Shown here one piece after another: positions 43,213-51,114 of a DNA stretch of 64,000 nucleotides. The stretch covers positions 1 through 64,000 of the forward strand of contig DESZ01000008.1 of the NCBI GenBank assembly GCA_002361485.1, given 5' to 3'. Each line of letters begins with the position of its first letter. The stretch's first letter is position 1. This stretch comes from Cyanobacteria bacterium UBA3301 (lineage in GTDB: Bacteria; Cyanobacteriota; Vampirovibrionia; Gastranaerophilales; Gastranaerophilaceae). The position numbers and the translations under genes are program-made. The notes under the pieces were generated by a model. It did no database searches and had not been told where the DNA came from. It saw only the letters and a program-made list of their open reading frames with translations.

Positions 43213-44796
43213 ATGATTGATAAATATTATTTAACAACGGCAATAGATTATGTAAACGGAGCTCCGCATATCGGACACGCATACGAAAAGATTTTAACTG
43301 ATATTATTGCCCGCCACTATTCATTAAGAACTGATAACATGTTTTTCTTGACAGGTACTGACGAACACGGTATAAAAATTCAAAAAACCGCAGCTTCTCA
43401 AGGTATAACACCAAAAGAATTGTGCGATATGAATTCTCAAAAATTTAAAGATGCGTGGAAAGCTTTAGATATAAACTACAATAAATTTATCAGAACAACA
43501 GACCAAGACCACGAAAAAATTGTTCAAAAGATTTTTCAAAAACTGAAAGATAAAGGCGACATCTACAAACACGAATACGAAGGCTGGTATTGTCAAGGTT
43601 GTGAATGTTTTCTAAATCCGAAAGATTTAACCGAAGACGGTCTATGCCCTGACCATCAGAAAAAACCTGATATCGTAAAAGAAGAAAATTATTTCTTTAA
43701 ATTATCTGCATACAAAAATGCTATTATAAAACACATAAAAGAACATCCTGATTTTATTGTTCCTTCTTTCAGAGCAAATGAAGTTCTTAACCAATTGGAA
43801 GACATTCAGGATATTTCTGTTTCTCGTTCAAAAGAGAATGTAGGCTGGGGTATCGACATTTTAGATGACCCTAATCAATCGATTTATGTTTGGATAGATG
43901 CTTTATCAAATTATATAACTGCAATCGGTTATGACCCCGATGGTTCAAGCGAACAATTTAAACAATTATGGCCTGTTGATGTTCATGTAATCGGTAAAGA
44001 TATCTTGAAATTCCACAGTATATATTGGATAGGAATCTTGATGGCGCTGGATTTGCCGTTACCGAAACATATTTTTGCGCACGGCTGGATAACTATTGAT
44101 GAAACTAAAATGTCAAAATCATTAGGTAACGTAGTTTCACCGACTTCTGTTTTAGAAAACTTTGAACTCCAAAATGCTGATGCGTTCAGATATTATATGG
44201 CAACTTCAGCTCCTTGCGGAAGGGACGGGAATTACTCGGATATTGATTTTAAAGAAAAAGTTAATGCACATCTTGCCAACAGTATGGGCAACCTTTTAAA
44301 CAGAAGCTTATCAATGCTTGTAAAATATTTTGACGGCGGAATTAAAGAAGAATTTTTAAATAACCGTTCAAAAGAAGCAGAAGGACTTTTAAAAACCGCT
44401 TTAGGAACAATTAAAATAGTTGAAAACCACTTCAATCACTTTGAAATCCAAGAAGCAGCACTGGAAATTATCGGACTTGTTGATGCTACAAATAAATTTG
44501 TAACGGATAATGCGCCTTGGACATTAGCAAAAGAAGAAAAAATGACCGAATGCGGTCAAGTACTTGCAACCGTATTAGAAGTTATGTGCATAATTTCTTC
44601 TTTGATTTACCCATATTGCCCGAATATCGCATCAGATATGGCAAAGCAGTTATGCTATGACGTTATGAAAAAATATGACGATATAACGACAGATAATATC
44701 AAAGTCGGAAAACTTATCTCTAAAGAAGATATTCACCCTGTATTTTTAAGGGTTGATTCCGAATTGGCAGATAAATCAGAAAAAGTTAAAGCATAA
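43213..44796 (+). CDS. metG: Methionine--tRNA ligase
   Basis: A class I synthetase of 527 residues. The HIGH motif is in GAPHIGHAYEK near the N-terminus, a zinc-binding insert with CQGCECFLNPKDL...CPDH follows, and KMSKSLGN carries the KMSKS loop. The anticodon-binding helical domain ends the protein; the C-terminal EMAP-type domain of longer MetG proteins is absent. GAGAGGA lies about 8 nt before the ATG. It is a single-gene unit; the next gene on the strand is a TonB-like protein 57 nt later. Confidence 0.96.
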   Translation: MIDKYYLTTAIDYVNGAPHIGHAYEKILTDIIARHYSLRTDNMFFLTGTDEHGIKIQKTAASQGITPKELCDMNSQKFKDAWKALDINYNKFIRTTDQDHEKIVQKIFQKLKDKGDIYKHEYEGWYCQGCECFLNPKDLTEDGLCPDHQKKPDIVKEENYFFKLSAYKNAIIKHIKEHPDFIVPSFRANEVLNQLEDIQDISVSRSKENVGWGIDILDDPNQSIYVWIDALSNYITAIGYDPDGSSEQFKQLWPVDVHVIGKDILKFHSIYWIGILMALDLPLPKHIFAHGWITIDETKMSKSLGNVVSPTSVLENFELQNADAFRYYMATSAPCGRDGNYSDIDFKEKVNAHLANSMGNLLNRSLSMLVKYFDGGIKEEFLNNRSKEAEGLLKTALGTIKIVENHFNHFEIQEAALEIIGLVDATNKFVTDNAPWTLAKEEKMTECGQVLATVLEVMCIISSLIYPYCPNIASDMAKQLCYDVMKKYDDITTDNIKVGKLISKEDIHPVFLRVDSELADKSEKVKA

Positions 44797-44853
44797 AAAT
44801 CATCCTGTTAACTTATTGATATATTTTAAATAAATTTATATTATAGAATTGTT

Positions 44854-45291
44854 ATGGAGAGAAAAAGATTTATTTCATTTTTTATAGCAATTCTATTTAT
44901 TTTTGGGTTCACAACGGAATCACGAGCTTTTGTTGTTTCTAAGACAAGACACAGAACTCCGTCATACACAATTCAAACACCCAAAATTAACCCGATAGAT
45001 GCATACATGAAAGATATCGAGCGCAGAATAGAAGCAAATTGGATACCCCCAGAAAGCAATTTTAGATTTAAAACGGTAGTAAGCTTTCAAGTATTGCGTG
45101 ACGGAAGCATAAGGAATTCAAAGATTTCCCAAACGTCAGGCGACAGAGATTTTGACCTTGGCGCAATGAAGGCGCTCGCAAGCTCGAAATTATCCCCGCT
45201 GCCAAACAATATTCTTGGCGACAGTATTGATATAACATTTACCTTTGAACGCGTGTCATACTTGGCTAAAAAGGACAGATACGACAGATAG
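44854..45291 (+). CDS. TonB/TolA C-terminal-like exported protein
   Basis: A 145-residue exported protein. A signal peptide or anchor (FISFFIAILFIFGF) and a short linker lead to a TonB-C-like domain: YMKDIERRIEANWIPPESN, FKTVVSFQVLRDGSIRNSKISQTSGDRDFDLGAMKALASS, then LPNN and a final beta strand. This pattern is also found in TolA-type and stand-alone periplasmic versions. There are no ExbB/ExbD or TonB-dependent receptor genes nearby, so energy transduction cannot be assumed. A TAGAAT box lies 4 nt before the ATG with no clear Shine-Dalgarno, so a very short leader is possible. Confidence 0.8.
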   Translation: MERKRFISFFIAILFIFGFTTESRAFVVSKTRHRTPSYTIQTPKINPIDAYMKDIERRIEANWIPPESNFRFKTVVSFQVLRDGSIRNSKISQTSGDRDFDLGAMKALASSKLSPLPNNILGDSIDITFTFERVSYLAKKDRYDR

Positions 45292-45323
45292 TTTGCAAAT
45301 TTGAACCGACGAACTAAAACACA

Positions 45324-45773
45324 CTATTTGTTATTATTTTTTTTCAATTTTCTATTTCTTTTTTGCTGTTTTAGCAATTTTCTTTGCATACTTTCTTGTT
45401 TCCAAGGGTCGTTATTTGGATTTACCCAATCCTGACATGTAAAATAAAAGTTAGGGCAAGCATTACCCTCATATTGCCATGAAGTTACAATATTATATTC
45501 ATCAACTTCAAATATTCTTGTACAGTAGGACTGTTGTACAGTTCCAGTATAAGAAGAGGTTTGTATATATTTAGGATTTTGGTCATTATACCAATATAAT
45601 AATTTATGACCTGCAATATTTTTTTCATCATTAGGATACCCCCACGACTTTATTACAGTATCAACATGCACACCCTGCCAACTGTTCATAACTCGACTCA
45701 TTGCGGAATCTTCAGCTAAAACGCCACATTGCAATATAAAAAACAAAGTTAGACTTATAAATATCTTCCTCAT
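45324..45773 (-). CDS. Small exported protein of unknown function
   Basis: A signal peptide (ISLTLFFILQCGVLA) is followed by a mature part of about 129 residues. The beginning SRVMNSWQGVHVDTVIKSWGYP plus HKLLYWYN resembles SmpA/OmlA-like or lipoprotein domains often seen in small periplasmic proteins. Three mature cysteines are C84, C106 and C113. The end is very basic (KRNRKLKKNNNK). AAGGGGG lies about 5 nt before the ATG. No firm family. Confidence 0.6.
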   Translation of the reverse strand: MRKIFISLTLFFILQCGVLAEDSAMSRVMNSWQGVHVDTVIKSWGYPNDEKNIAGHKLLYWYNDQNPKYIQTSSYTGTVQQSYCTRIFEVDEYNIVTSWQYEGNACPNFYFTCQDWVNPNNDPWKQESMQRKLLKQQKRNRKLKKNNNK

Positions 45774-45930
45774 ATAACCCCCTTACATTATTAATATACC
45801 ATAAAAAAGTATCATTTTAGATATAGGAAGGACAAAATTAAAATTTCCCCCAAATAATTAGTATAAAATTTAATAAATTGACATCTTAAATTTAAAATGC
45901 TTACATGAATCTCAAAAGGGGAGGGAAAAT

Positions 45931-46500
45931 ATGGAAAAAATATCTAAAATTATTACATCTCATTTATGGGTTGCTCTGGGACTAGCATTTTTAATTATTT
46001 TGTTAGGATTTATTCTCTTTGGCTTTAAATATAAACTCGTTAGCTCTAATGGGGAATTTTTTAGAATAAACGAAATGACAGGAGAAGTCCAAAAAATTCA
46101 GGGAACACGTTTTATTGCAATTGACAGGCTAAATGATATAAAGAAAATGGAATTGGGACAACTTAAGGAATGGGAAACAAGACAGATTGGCAAAAATGAA
46201 GAACTCAACGTTGACATAAAAACTCTATGGAGAAATGGCAAACTATATTACAATGTAAAGGTTACACCTTTCGATAAAATTGAAAAAATCAGAAAGAAAA
46301 ACTATTATGCAAGCACAAGTATTACTATAAACCTCAAAGATGCAGATAATTTTTACATAAAAGGAATAACTTTAAACTTCAATGATATGATTCACTACAT
46401 AAATGATGACTCGCTCGTTACATCGAACTCTATTGAATTAAGCTATGAAGATATGAAATATGTAGACGATATTGATGTTACATGGAACTTTGATGATTAA
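45931..46500 (+). CDS. Single-pass membrane protein of unknown function
   Basis: A 189-residue protein with one N-terminal transmembrane helix (about residues 13-32, WVALGLAFLIILLGFILFGF) and a soluble beta-rich domain outside the membrane. The domain contains a strand-rich NGEFFRINEMTGEVQKIQG segment and ends in DVTWNFDD. GGGGAGGG lies about 8 nt before the ATG. No family recognised. It lies beside the tRNA-Glu duplication region but shows no mobile-element feature. Confidence 0.6.
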   Translation: MEKISKIITSHLWVALGLAFLIILLGFILFGFKYKLVSSNGEFFRINEMTGEVQKIQGTRFIAIDRLNDIKKMELGQLKEWETRQIGKNEELNVDIKTLWRNGKLYYNVKVTPFDKIEKIRKKNYYASTSITINLKDADNFYIKGITLNFNDMIHYINDDSLVTSNSIELSYEDMKYVDDIDVTWNFDD

Positions 46501-46544
46501 AAGGACATAAGTTAAGTATTGTGGGTAATATACCTGAATAACTT

Positions 46545-46621
46545 GGATTTGCAGGGGGTGGATATGCAATAAAAAAAGAACCTTTGCGGTTCTTTCTAAA
46601 AAATTACCCCCAAGCAAATTC
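46545..46621. repeat. 77-bp direct repeat, copy A (tRNA-Glu 3' end plus terminator)
   Basis: Almost identical to 46721-46796 (one substitution in GGTGGATATG versus GGTGAATATG, and a short indel/substitution after TTCTTT). On the minus strand it holds the last 17 nt of a tRNA-Glu, then the terminator hairpin. Confidence 0.9.
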
Positions 46622-46625
46622 TACA

Positions 46626-46668
46626 GGCGTTGTTTGTGAGGGTGTGATACCCGAACAATTACAACGCC
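46626..46668. repeat. Inverted repeat between the tRNA-Glu copies
   Basis: GGCGTTGT (46626-46633) and ACAACGCC (46661-46668), perfect 8-bp arms. Confidence 0.6.
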
Positions 46669-46687
46669 GTATGCCGTAGGCTAATTG

Positions 46688-46715
46688 AGCAATTTTGACT
46701 AACGGCAAAATTGCT
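46688..46715. repeat. Second inverted repeat between the tRNA-Glu copies
   Basis: AGCAATTTTG (46688-46697) and CAAAATTGCT (46706-46715), perfect 10-bp arms around an 8-nt loop. Confidence 0.7.
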
Positions 46716-46720
46716 AATTC

Positions 46721-46796
46721 GGATTTGCAGGGGGTGAATATGCAATAAAAAAAGAACCTTTGCGGTTCTTTTAAAAAATTACCCCCAAGCAAATTC
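46721..46796. repeat. 76-bp direct repeat, copy B (intact tRNA-Glu end)
   Basis: The copy that belongs to the functional tRNA-Glu gene, running from its terminator into its T-arm. Confidence 0.9.
46747..46772 (-). terminator. Intrinsic terminator of tRNA-Glu
   Basis: AAAAGAACC and GGTTCTTTT around a 5-nt loop, with a T run on the minus strand. It starts 8 nt after the tRNA 3' end. The same hairpin recurs in copy A. Confidence 0.85.
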
Positions 46797-46852
46797 GAAT
46801 TGCTGTCTACACCGTGAAAGGGTGTTGTCCTAGGCCTCTAGACGATGGGGGC
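46780..46852 (-). tRNA. tRNA-Glu (anticodon TTC)
   Basis: A 73-nt tRNA. The acceptor arm GCCCCCA pairs with TGGGGGT, with a G1-U72 wobble, and discriminator A. The D-arm is typical of tRNA-Glu (TCGTCTAGAGGCCTAGGAC), the anticodon loop CTTTCAC gives TTC, and the T-arm is AGCAA-TTCGAAT-TTGCT. CCA is not encoded. A strong promoter precedes it. Confidence 0.96.
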
Positions 46853-46867
46853 TTGACTACAAGAAAT

Positions 46868-46896
46868 ATTCTATCGTGAACAAATTTAAATGTCAA
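46868..46896 (-). promoter_or_regulatory. Strong sigma-70 promoter of tRNA-Glu
   Basis: On the minus strand TTGACA (46891-46896), exactly 17 nt, then TAGAAT (46868-46873), about 15 nt before the tRNA 5' end. Confidence 0.85.
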
Positions 46897-46912
46897 CCAA
46901 AATGTTGTATAT

Positions 46913-47896
46913 TTAAAAATTCCCTGCTAAGTTTTTAATTTCTCCAATAATTTCGGCTAATTCGGGGGTTAGATCTTCGGATGATTGTATATTAAATTTT
47001 ACGGTTTTTGCAAATTCAGCTTTTTTTAACTCGTGCATTCCGCGTTTTTTAAAAATTTCTTCAAGGATTTTTACGCGAGACAAACCGGAATCTATTTCGG
47101 TAGCGGGAATAGAAATATTTTTCAATTCATAATCTAGCGCACGTTGAAAATGTTTTTCAGAAAGAATATCCTCAAATTCTCCGCATTTTAGGATATGGAT
47201 TTTATCTTTTGCGCGCAATTTGGGCATAATTTCATCCGCATTTTCTTTTCCATCTCTATCAAAAAGCACAAATATTGGTATTTTCAAGCTATCAGCAAAT
47301 TCATAATAAGACTTTACGACTTGATTTTTTCCGCCTGAAGCGTACAAAAACACCCCTTCTTTATCAAAGTCAAACCCGCACAGTTTCCCAAATTCAGGCA
47401 ACAAGGTTTCTTCTGTCGCGCCCTCAGCCAAAACTAAAACCTCTATCGGGAATTTAAACCCCAAATCTTTGCGAGCTTGTCTTATATCACCGGCAGTGCC
47501 TAAAGCCCTGAGCCACTGCAAATTTTTGGGAATATCATCACTTAAAAGGTTTAATATGGCACGATAATTTATTTTATTATCTATAAGTTTTAATATATTA
47601 CTATCCGTAACAAATACAGAAGTTTCATAATCAAGTAAGGCTTTATTGATTACATAATCATTTTTACATTCATAACCAGACATAGCCAATGAATTGTTAA
47701 TTACTTCTTGTGCCAAATTTTTTATCGACTCGTAATCCATATTATCTAAATCATTTCTGCTAAAACGCGGGGCAATCAAATTGTGCAGAAGGATATCAGA
47801 AAAGACTCTTAAATACTTTGTTTCAGGATTCTTAAATCTTGTTAGCCTGTCAGCTGATATTATTATTTGTTCTTTTGTTAAAGGTTTTATTTTCAA
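46913..47896 (-). CDS. Stand-alone OLD-type TOPRIM protein
   Basis: A 327-residue protein whose second half is a TOPRIM nuclease-like fold: EVLVLAEGATEETLLPEF supplies the motif-1 Glu, and FVLFDRDGKENADEI the DxD motif. This is the OLD-family arrangement (EGxTE...DxD), in which the domain normally follows an ABC ATPase. No Walker motifs occur here, and the first half (about 1-150) is helical and unrecognised. The start is TTG. It lies upstream of the tRNA-Glu promoter on the same strand. Nuclease or DNA/RNA-related function is inferred from the fold; no defence partner is adjacent. Confidence 0.7.
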   Translation of the reverse strand: MKIKPLTKEQIIISADRLTRFKNPETKYLRVFSDILLHNLIAPRFSRNDLDNMDYESIKNLAQEVINNSLAMSGYECKNDYVINKALLDYETSVFVTDSNILKLIDNKINYRAILNLLSDDIPKNLQWLRALGTAGDIRQARKDLGFKFPIEVLVLAEGATEETLLPEFGKLCGFDFDKEGVFLYASGGKNQVVKSYYEFADSLKIPIFVLFDRDGKENADEIMPKLRAKDKIHILKCGEFEDILSEKHFQRALDYELKNISIPATEIDSGLSRVKILEEIFKKRGMHELKKAEFAKTVKFNIQSSEDLTPELAEIIGEIKNLAGNF

Positions 47897-47988
47897 TTTT
47901 TTATCTTCTTTTAATATTTATTTACAAAAAATATTAACAACTAGCAATTTTTTCCATATCTGTTTTTTAATATACATGTGGAGTTATT

Positions 47989-49365
47989 ATGGTAGAAAAA
48001 ATTAATGTTGCTATAAAACAATATAATTATAACACAAGCGTAAATCGCACGGACAATACGCAGCAAACTTCACCTGTTACGAATGTGCAAGCATGCCCGT
48101 CATTTACTGCCAAGGCAATTTCTATGGGCTTTTCTAACAAGAATATAACTCTGCGAACAGAATTATCCGGGAAAGAAGAAAAAGCAAAGTATAAAGAAGT
48201 TTCATCAAAACTTGATAGAAATACACGCAAAATGCTTGAAGGACTTTTAAAAAACGGTATTTTGCTGAATAATAATTCAGAAGATAAATCTACCGTACTT
48301 GATAACTTACACAAAATAGTAACAGAACCGAGAGCTCAAGGCTTAGATGCGGGAATAATACTGAAAGATACAATTACTACAATTGCTTATCCTTACTTTA
48401 TCACTCAGCAATTCGGAGATATTCCTACGCAATATAGAGATATAGTTCTCCAAGCAAACAACGCTTCAAAAATCAGTACCGATTCTCGCCAAAATTCCGA
48501 TGAAGTAGATGTTGAGCATTCAGGTACATGTGTTGCAGCAAGTACAGAATTTAAATTGGCAAAACAAATGCCTGCAGAATTTGCAAGATTTGCTCAGGGG
48601 TTAAGTTCTCCAGATATGAGCGTTGAAAAAACGATAAAACTTGAAAACTTGGCAGATAACACATTAAGCGGAGTCTGGTTATTAAATGCTTTTGAAATTC
48701 CGTTTGAAATGAATAATTATAATGAAGCGATATTAAAATTCAAACCTGATAAAAATGCAATTATCAGAGCACAAATTCAAACGACCAACAAAGACCCTGA
48801 AGAAAGAACTCCTTTAGATGTACTAATGCAATCTACATTTATGCAAGTTGGTTCACAACAGGCATACAATACTTTAACGGACAAAAGAGGCGGAAAATTT
48901 AACCAAAACGATAAAGGTTTAATCGAGTTTGAAAAGACCTTTACCGAATCGGTAGTTTTTGGCAAAAATATTTTATCCGTTACTTATCAAACTGTTGACG
49001 AAAACGCACGTTTGATAGGGTACGAAACAGATTTAAACACAATGAAAAGACACCTTATAAACGCGCTTAATATGGGCGAAAACGTAATTATAGGCTATAC
49101 TCAAACAAACGAAAACAATGTAATTGTAAACGGCCACGAAATAACAATTGTCGGTTATAAAACAAACGGCGACGGCAAAATGACATTTATATGCAACGAT
49201 ACGGATGACGATATAGCAAAACCTATTGAATATTCTGAAGATTACTTATTACCTAAAATCCATCATGCAGCATTACCAAAAGAAGTTGTTGAAACCGATT
49301 TAAATATAATTCCAAGCTGGGTCGAAGGAATAAGTATGTATAAACAAATGAAAAGAAGTGCTTAA
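47989..49365 (+). CDS. Predicted papain-like cysteine peptidase without signal peptide
   Basis: A 458-residue orphan. The pattern HSGTCVAAS (C181), NGHEITIVGYKTNGDGKMTFICND (H383, N403/D404) reproduces the order and spacing of papain-type or C39-type catalytic residues, with 20 residues between His and Asn. An N-terminal region of about 170 residues precedes the core and contains PSFTAKA (37-43). No Sec signal or membrane helix is visible. GGAG lies about 6 nt before the ATG. The next gene, a 5'-nucleotidase also lacking a signal peptide, follows 82 nt later on the same strand. Activity is inferred from three residues and spacing only. Confidence 0.6.
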   Translation: MVEKINVAIKQYNYNTSVNRTDNTQQTSPVTNVQACPSFTAKAISMGFSNKNITLRTELSGKEEKAKYKEVSSKLDRNTRKMLEGLLKNGILLNNNSEDKSTVLDNLHKIVTEPRAQGLDAGIILKDTITTIAYPYFITQQFGDIPTQYRDIVLQANNASKISTDSRQNSDEVDVEHSGTCVAASTEFKLAKQMPAEFARFAQGLSSPDMSVEKTIKLENLADNTLSGVWLLNAFEIPFEMNNYNEAILKFKPDKNAIIRAQIQTTNKDPEERTPLDVLMQSTFMQVGSQQAYNTLTDKRGGKFNQNDKGLIEFEKTFTESVVFGKNILSVTYQTVDENARLIGYETDLNTMKRHLINALNMGENVIIGYTQTNENNVIVNGHEITIVGYKTNGDGKMTFICNDTDDDIAKPIEYSEDYLLPKIHHAALPKEVVETDLNIIPSWVEGISMYKQMKRSA

Positions 49366-49446
49366 TGTTACTTAATGAATTAAGAATTTCAGGCAAAATT
49401 ATTTTTTATAGGGTTTTATGTGTATGAAGTGTAAAGGGATTATATA

Positions 49447-51114
49447 ATGATAAATGCGCCATCTACAATATCATATAACTATCCGACAGCTTATCTGCAT
49501 CAAAATAAAAATATACAATATCAAAGTACATCCGTTGCAGAAGCGCCCAAATATGATGTAAACATATACCCGCAAACAACATCAATATACAAAGATAATA
49601 TCAGCTCTACAACCCCCGAACTTATACACACAAGCTGGTTTTATGTAAACGATGTACACGGAAAAATGACAAAAATGGAACGCATATATAATGTTGCACA
49701 AGAATTTGTCAGCACCCCTTCTCAAAAAGTCTTCCCTAATTTTTTCTCAAATTCGACCGATAAAGTTTCAAAATTTAAAGTTAACTCAGGTGATATTCTA
49801 ATCGGAGCCAATTCAAACAATAACAAGGTTGCAAGTGAATTTTTAAGATGGTGCAGATTTGATGCGGGTATACCCGGCAATCACGAATTTGATGTTCCAG
49901 ATCCATCAAACCTTGCTTCTCTTATAAAGGATACTGACACAACCTGTTTAGCCGCAAATATTATAGTGAAATCCGGTTCTCCTCTTGAAGGACGTTTTGA
50001 AAGTTCTAAAATAATAGAGCGCGACGGAGAGTTATACGGGTTTATCGGGATTTCTCCTTCAGATATGACAGAGCGCGTAAAAATGAACCCGAGTATGGCA
50101 GATATTGAAGTCCTAAGCGTTGATGATACGATAAAAAAAGTACAGTCAGAAGTTGCAAAACTCAAGCAACAAGGTATCAATAAAATAATATTACTTTCTC
50201 ACAGCGGTTTACCGAATGATAAAAAAATAATAGAAGAAGTAAACGGTATTGATATAATTTTTAGTGCGCACACACACGATTTAATAAAAGATATAAAAGA
50301 AGGCGAAAATTTATTTTATTCAAAAAACGGAGAGCCGATTGTCATAACACAAGCAGGAAAAGACGGTGAAAATGCCGGCATACTGAATGTTGATTTTGAC
50401 AAAAACGGAATCATCAAAAAGGTTCAAAACAATATTATTGATATAAATAACTATAATCGGCCTTTGTATGTCAAAGATTCGGTTGAAAAAATTATCGGAA
50501 AGCCTGAAATCGTAGCAGTAGTAAAATCAGCCGCACCTGCACCTAAGAACAGATTATTAGAAGACAATCCGCACGGCAATCTTATTGCAGACGCTATGCG
50601 CTATGAACTGGGTACCGACATCGGTTTATTAAATGCAGGTAATATAAGGGGACATTTCTCCGAAGGCAAAGTGGACACAAGATTAGTTGCAGATATTACA
50701 CCATTTGAAGATAATATGATGATTCTCAACTTGAGTGAAAAACAAATTATTGATGCTATAAAAGTAGGAGTTGAGGCACTTAAAAACGGAACAAAACCCG
50801 GAATAATGCTTGTTTCCGGAATGAAATATACCTGTGATAAAAACGGCAACTTGTTAAGTGCAGAATTTATCGATAAAGACAATAAATCTCATCCGATAGA
50901 TGTGAACAATCCGTCCCAAACAAAAAAATACACGGTAGCTACAGATGATTTCATTGCTACAGGCGGTGATAATTATTTCCCGACAAACCCAAACCCTGAT
51001 TATGTAGTACAAACCTTTAACGTAGATAAAAATAAACTTGCGTGCGACTATCTCAAAAAGTTCAAAGAACCAATTGAAATTAAATCCGACGGCAGAATTC
51101 AAATTATCGATTAA
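49447..51114 (+). CDS. 5'-nucleotidase/UDP-sugar hydrolase family protein without signal peptide
   Basis: A two-domain metallophosphoesterase of 555 residues. Metal motifs DVH (69-71), GD (115-116), GNHEFD (144-149), SHSG (H252) and SAHTHD (273-278) lead to the C-terminal nucleotide-binding domain with NPHGNLIADAM, NAGNIRG (396-402), ITPFEDNMM and GGDNYF (506-511). UshA-type proteins hydrolyse nucleotides in the periplasm, yet here a 60-residue polar region replaces the signal peptide. It overlaps the convergent gshA by 4 nt. AAAGGGA lies 8-10 nt before the ATG. Its export route, if exported, is unclear. Confidence 0.88.
   Translation: MINAPSTISYNYPTAYLHQNKNIQYQSTSVAEAPKYDVNIYPQTTSIYKDNISSTTPELIHTSWFYVNDVHGKMTKMERIYNVAQEFVSTPSQKVFPNFFSNSTDKVSKFKVNSGDILIGANSNNNKVASEFLRWCRFDAGIPGNHEFDVPDPSNLASLIKDTDTTCLAANIIVKSGSPLEGRFESSKIIERDGELYGFIGISPSDMTERVKMNPSMADIEVLSVDDTIKKVQSEVAKLKQQGINKIILLSHSGLPNDKKIIEEVNGIDIIFSAHTHDLIKDIKEGENLFYSKNGEPIVITQAGKDGENAGILNVDFDKNGIIKKVQNNIIDINNYNRPLYVKDSVEKIIGKPEIVAVVKSAAPAPKNRLLEDNPHGNLIADAMRYELGTDIGLLNAGNIRGHFSEGKVDTRLVADITPFEDNMMILNLSEKQIIDAIKVGVEALKNGTKPGIMLVSGMKYTCDKNGNLLSAEFIDKDNKSHPIDVNNPSQTKKYTVATDDFIATGGDNYFPTNPNPDYVVQTFNVDKNKLACDYLKKFKEPIEIKSDGRIQIID

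Noticed and set aside
46604..46792. 62-codon minus-strand frame at tRNA-Glu
   Set aside because: It lies across tRNA-Glu, the terminator and the duplicated spacer; no ribosome site and no protein-like composition.
46545..46852. Active integrative element at tRNA-Glu
   Set aside because: No integrase, excisionase or cargo lies between or next to the copies; the 99-bp spacer holds only inverted repeats.
46913..47896. Anti-phage defence island around the TOPRIM gene
   Set aside because: Neighbouring genes are a tRNA, a small membrane protein and a predicted peptidase; no helicase, ATPase or restriction gene is present.
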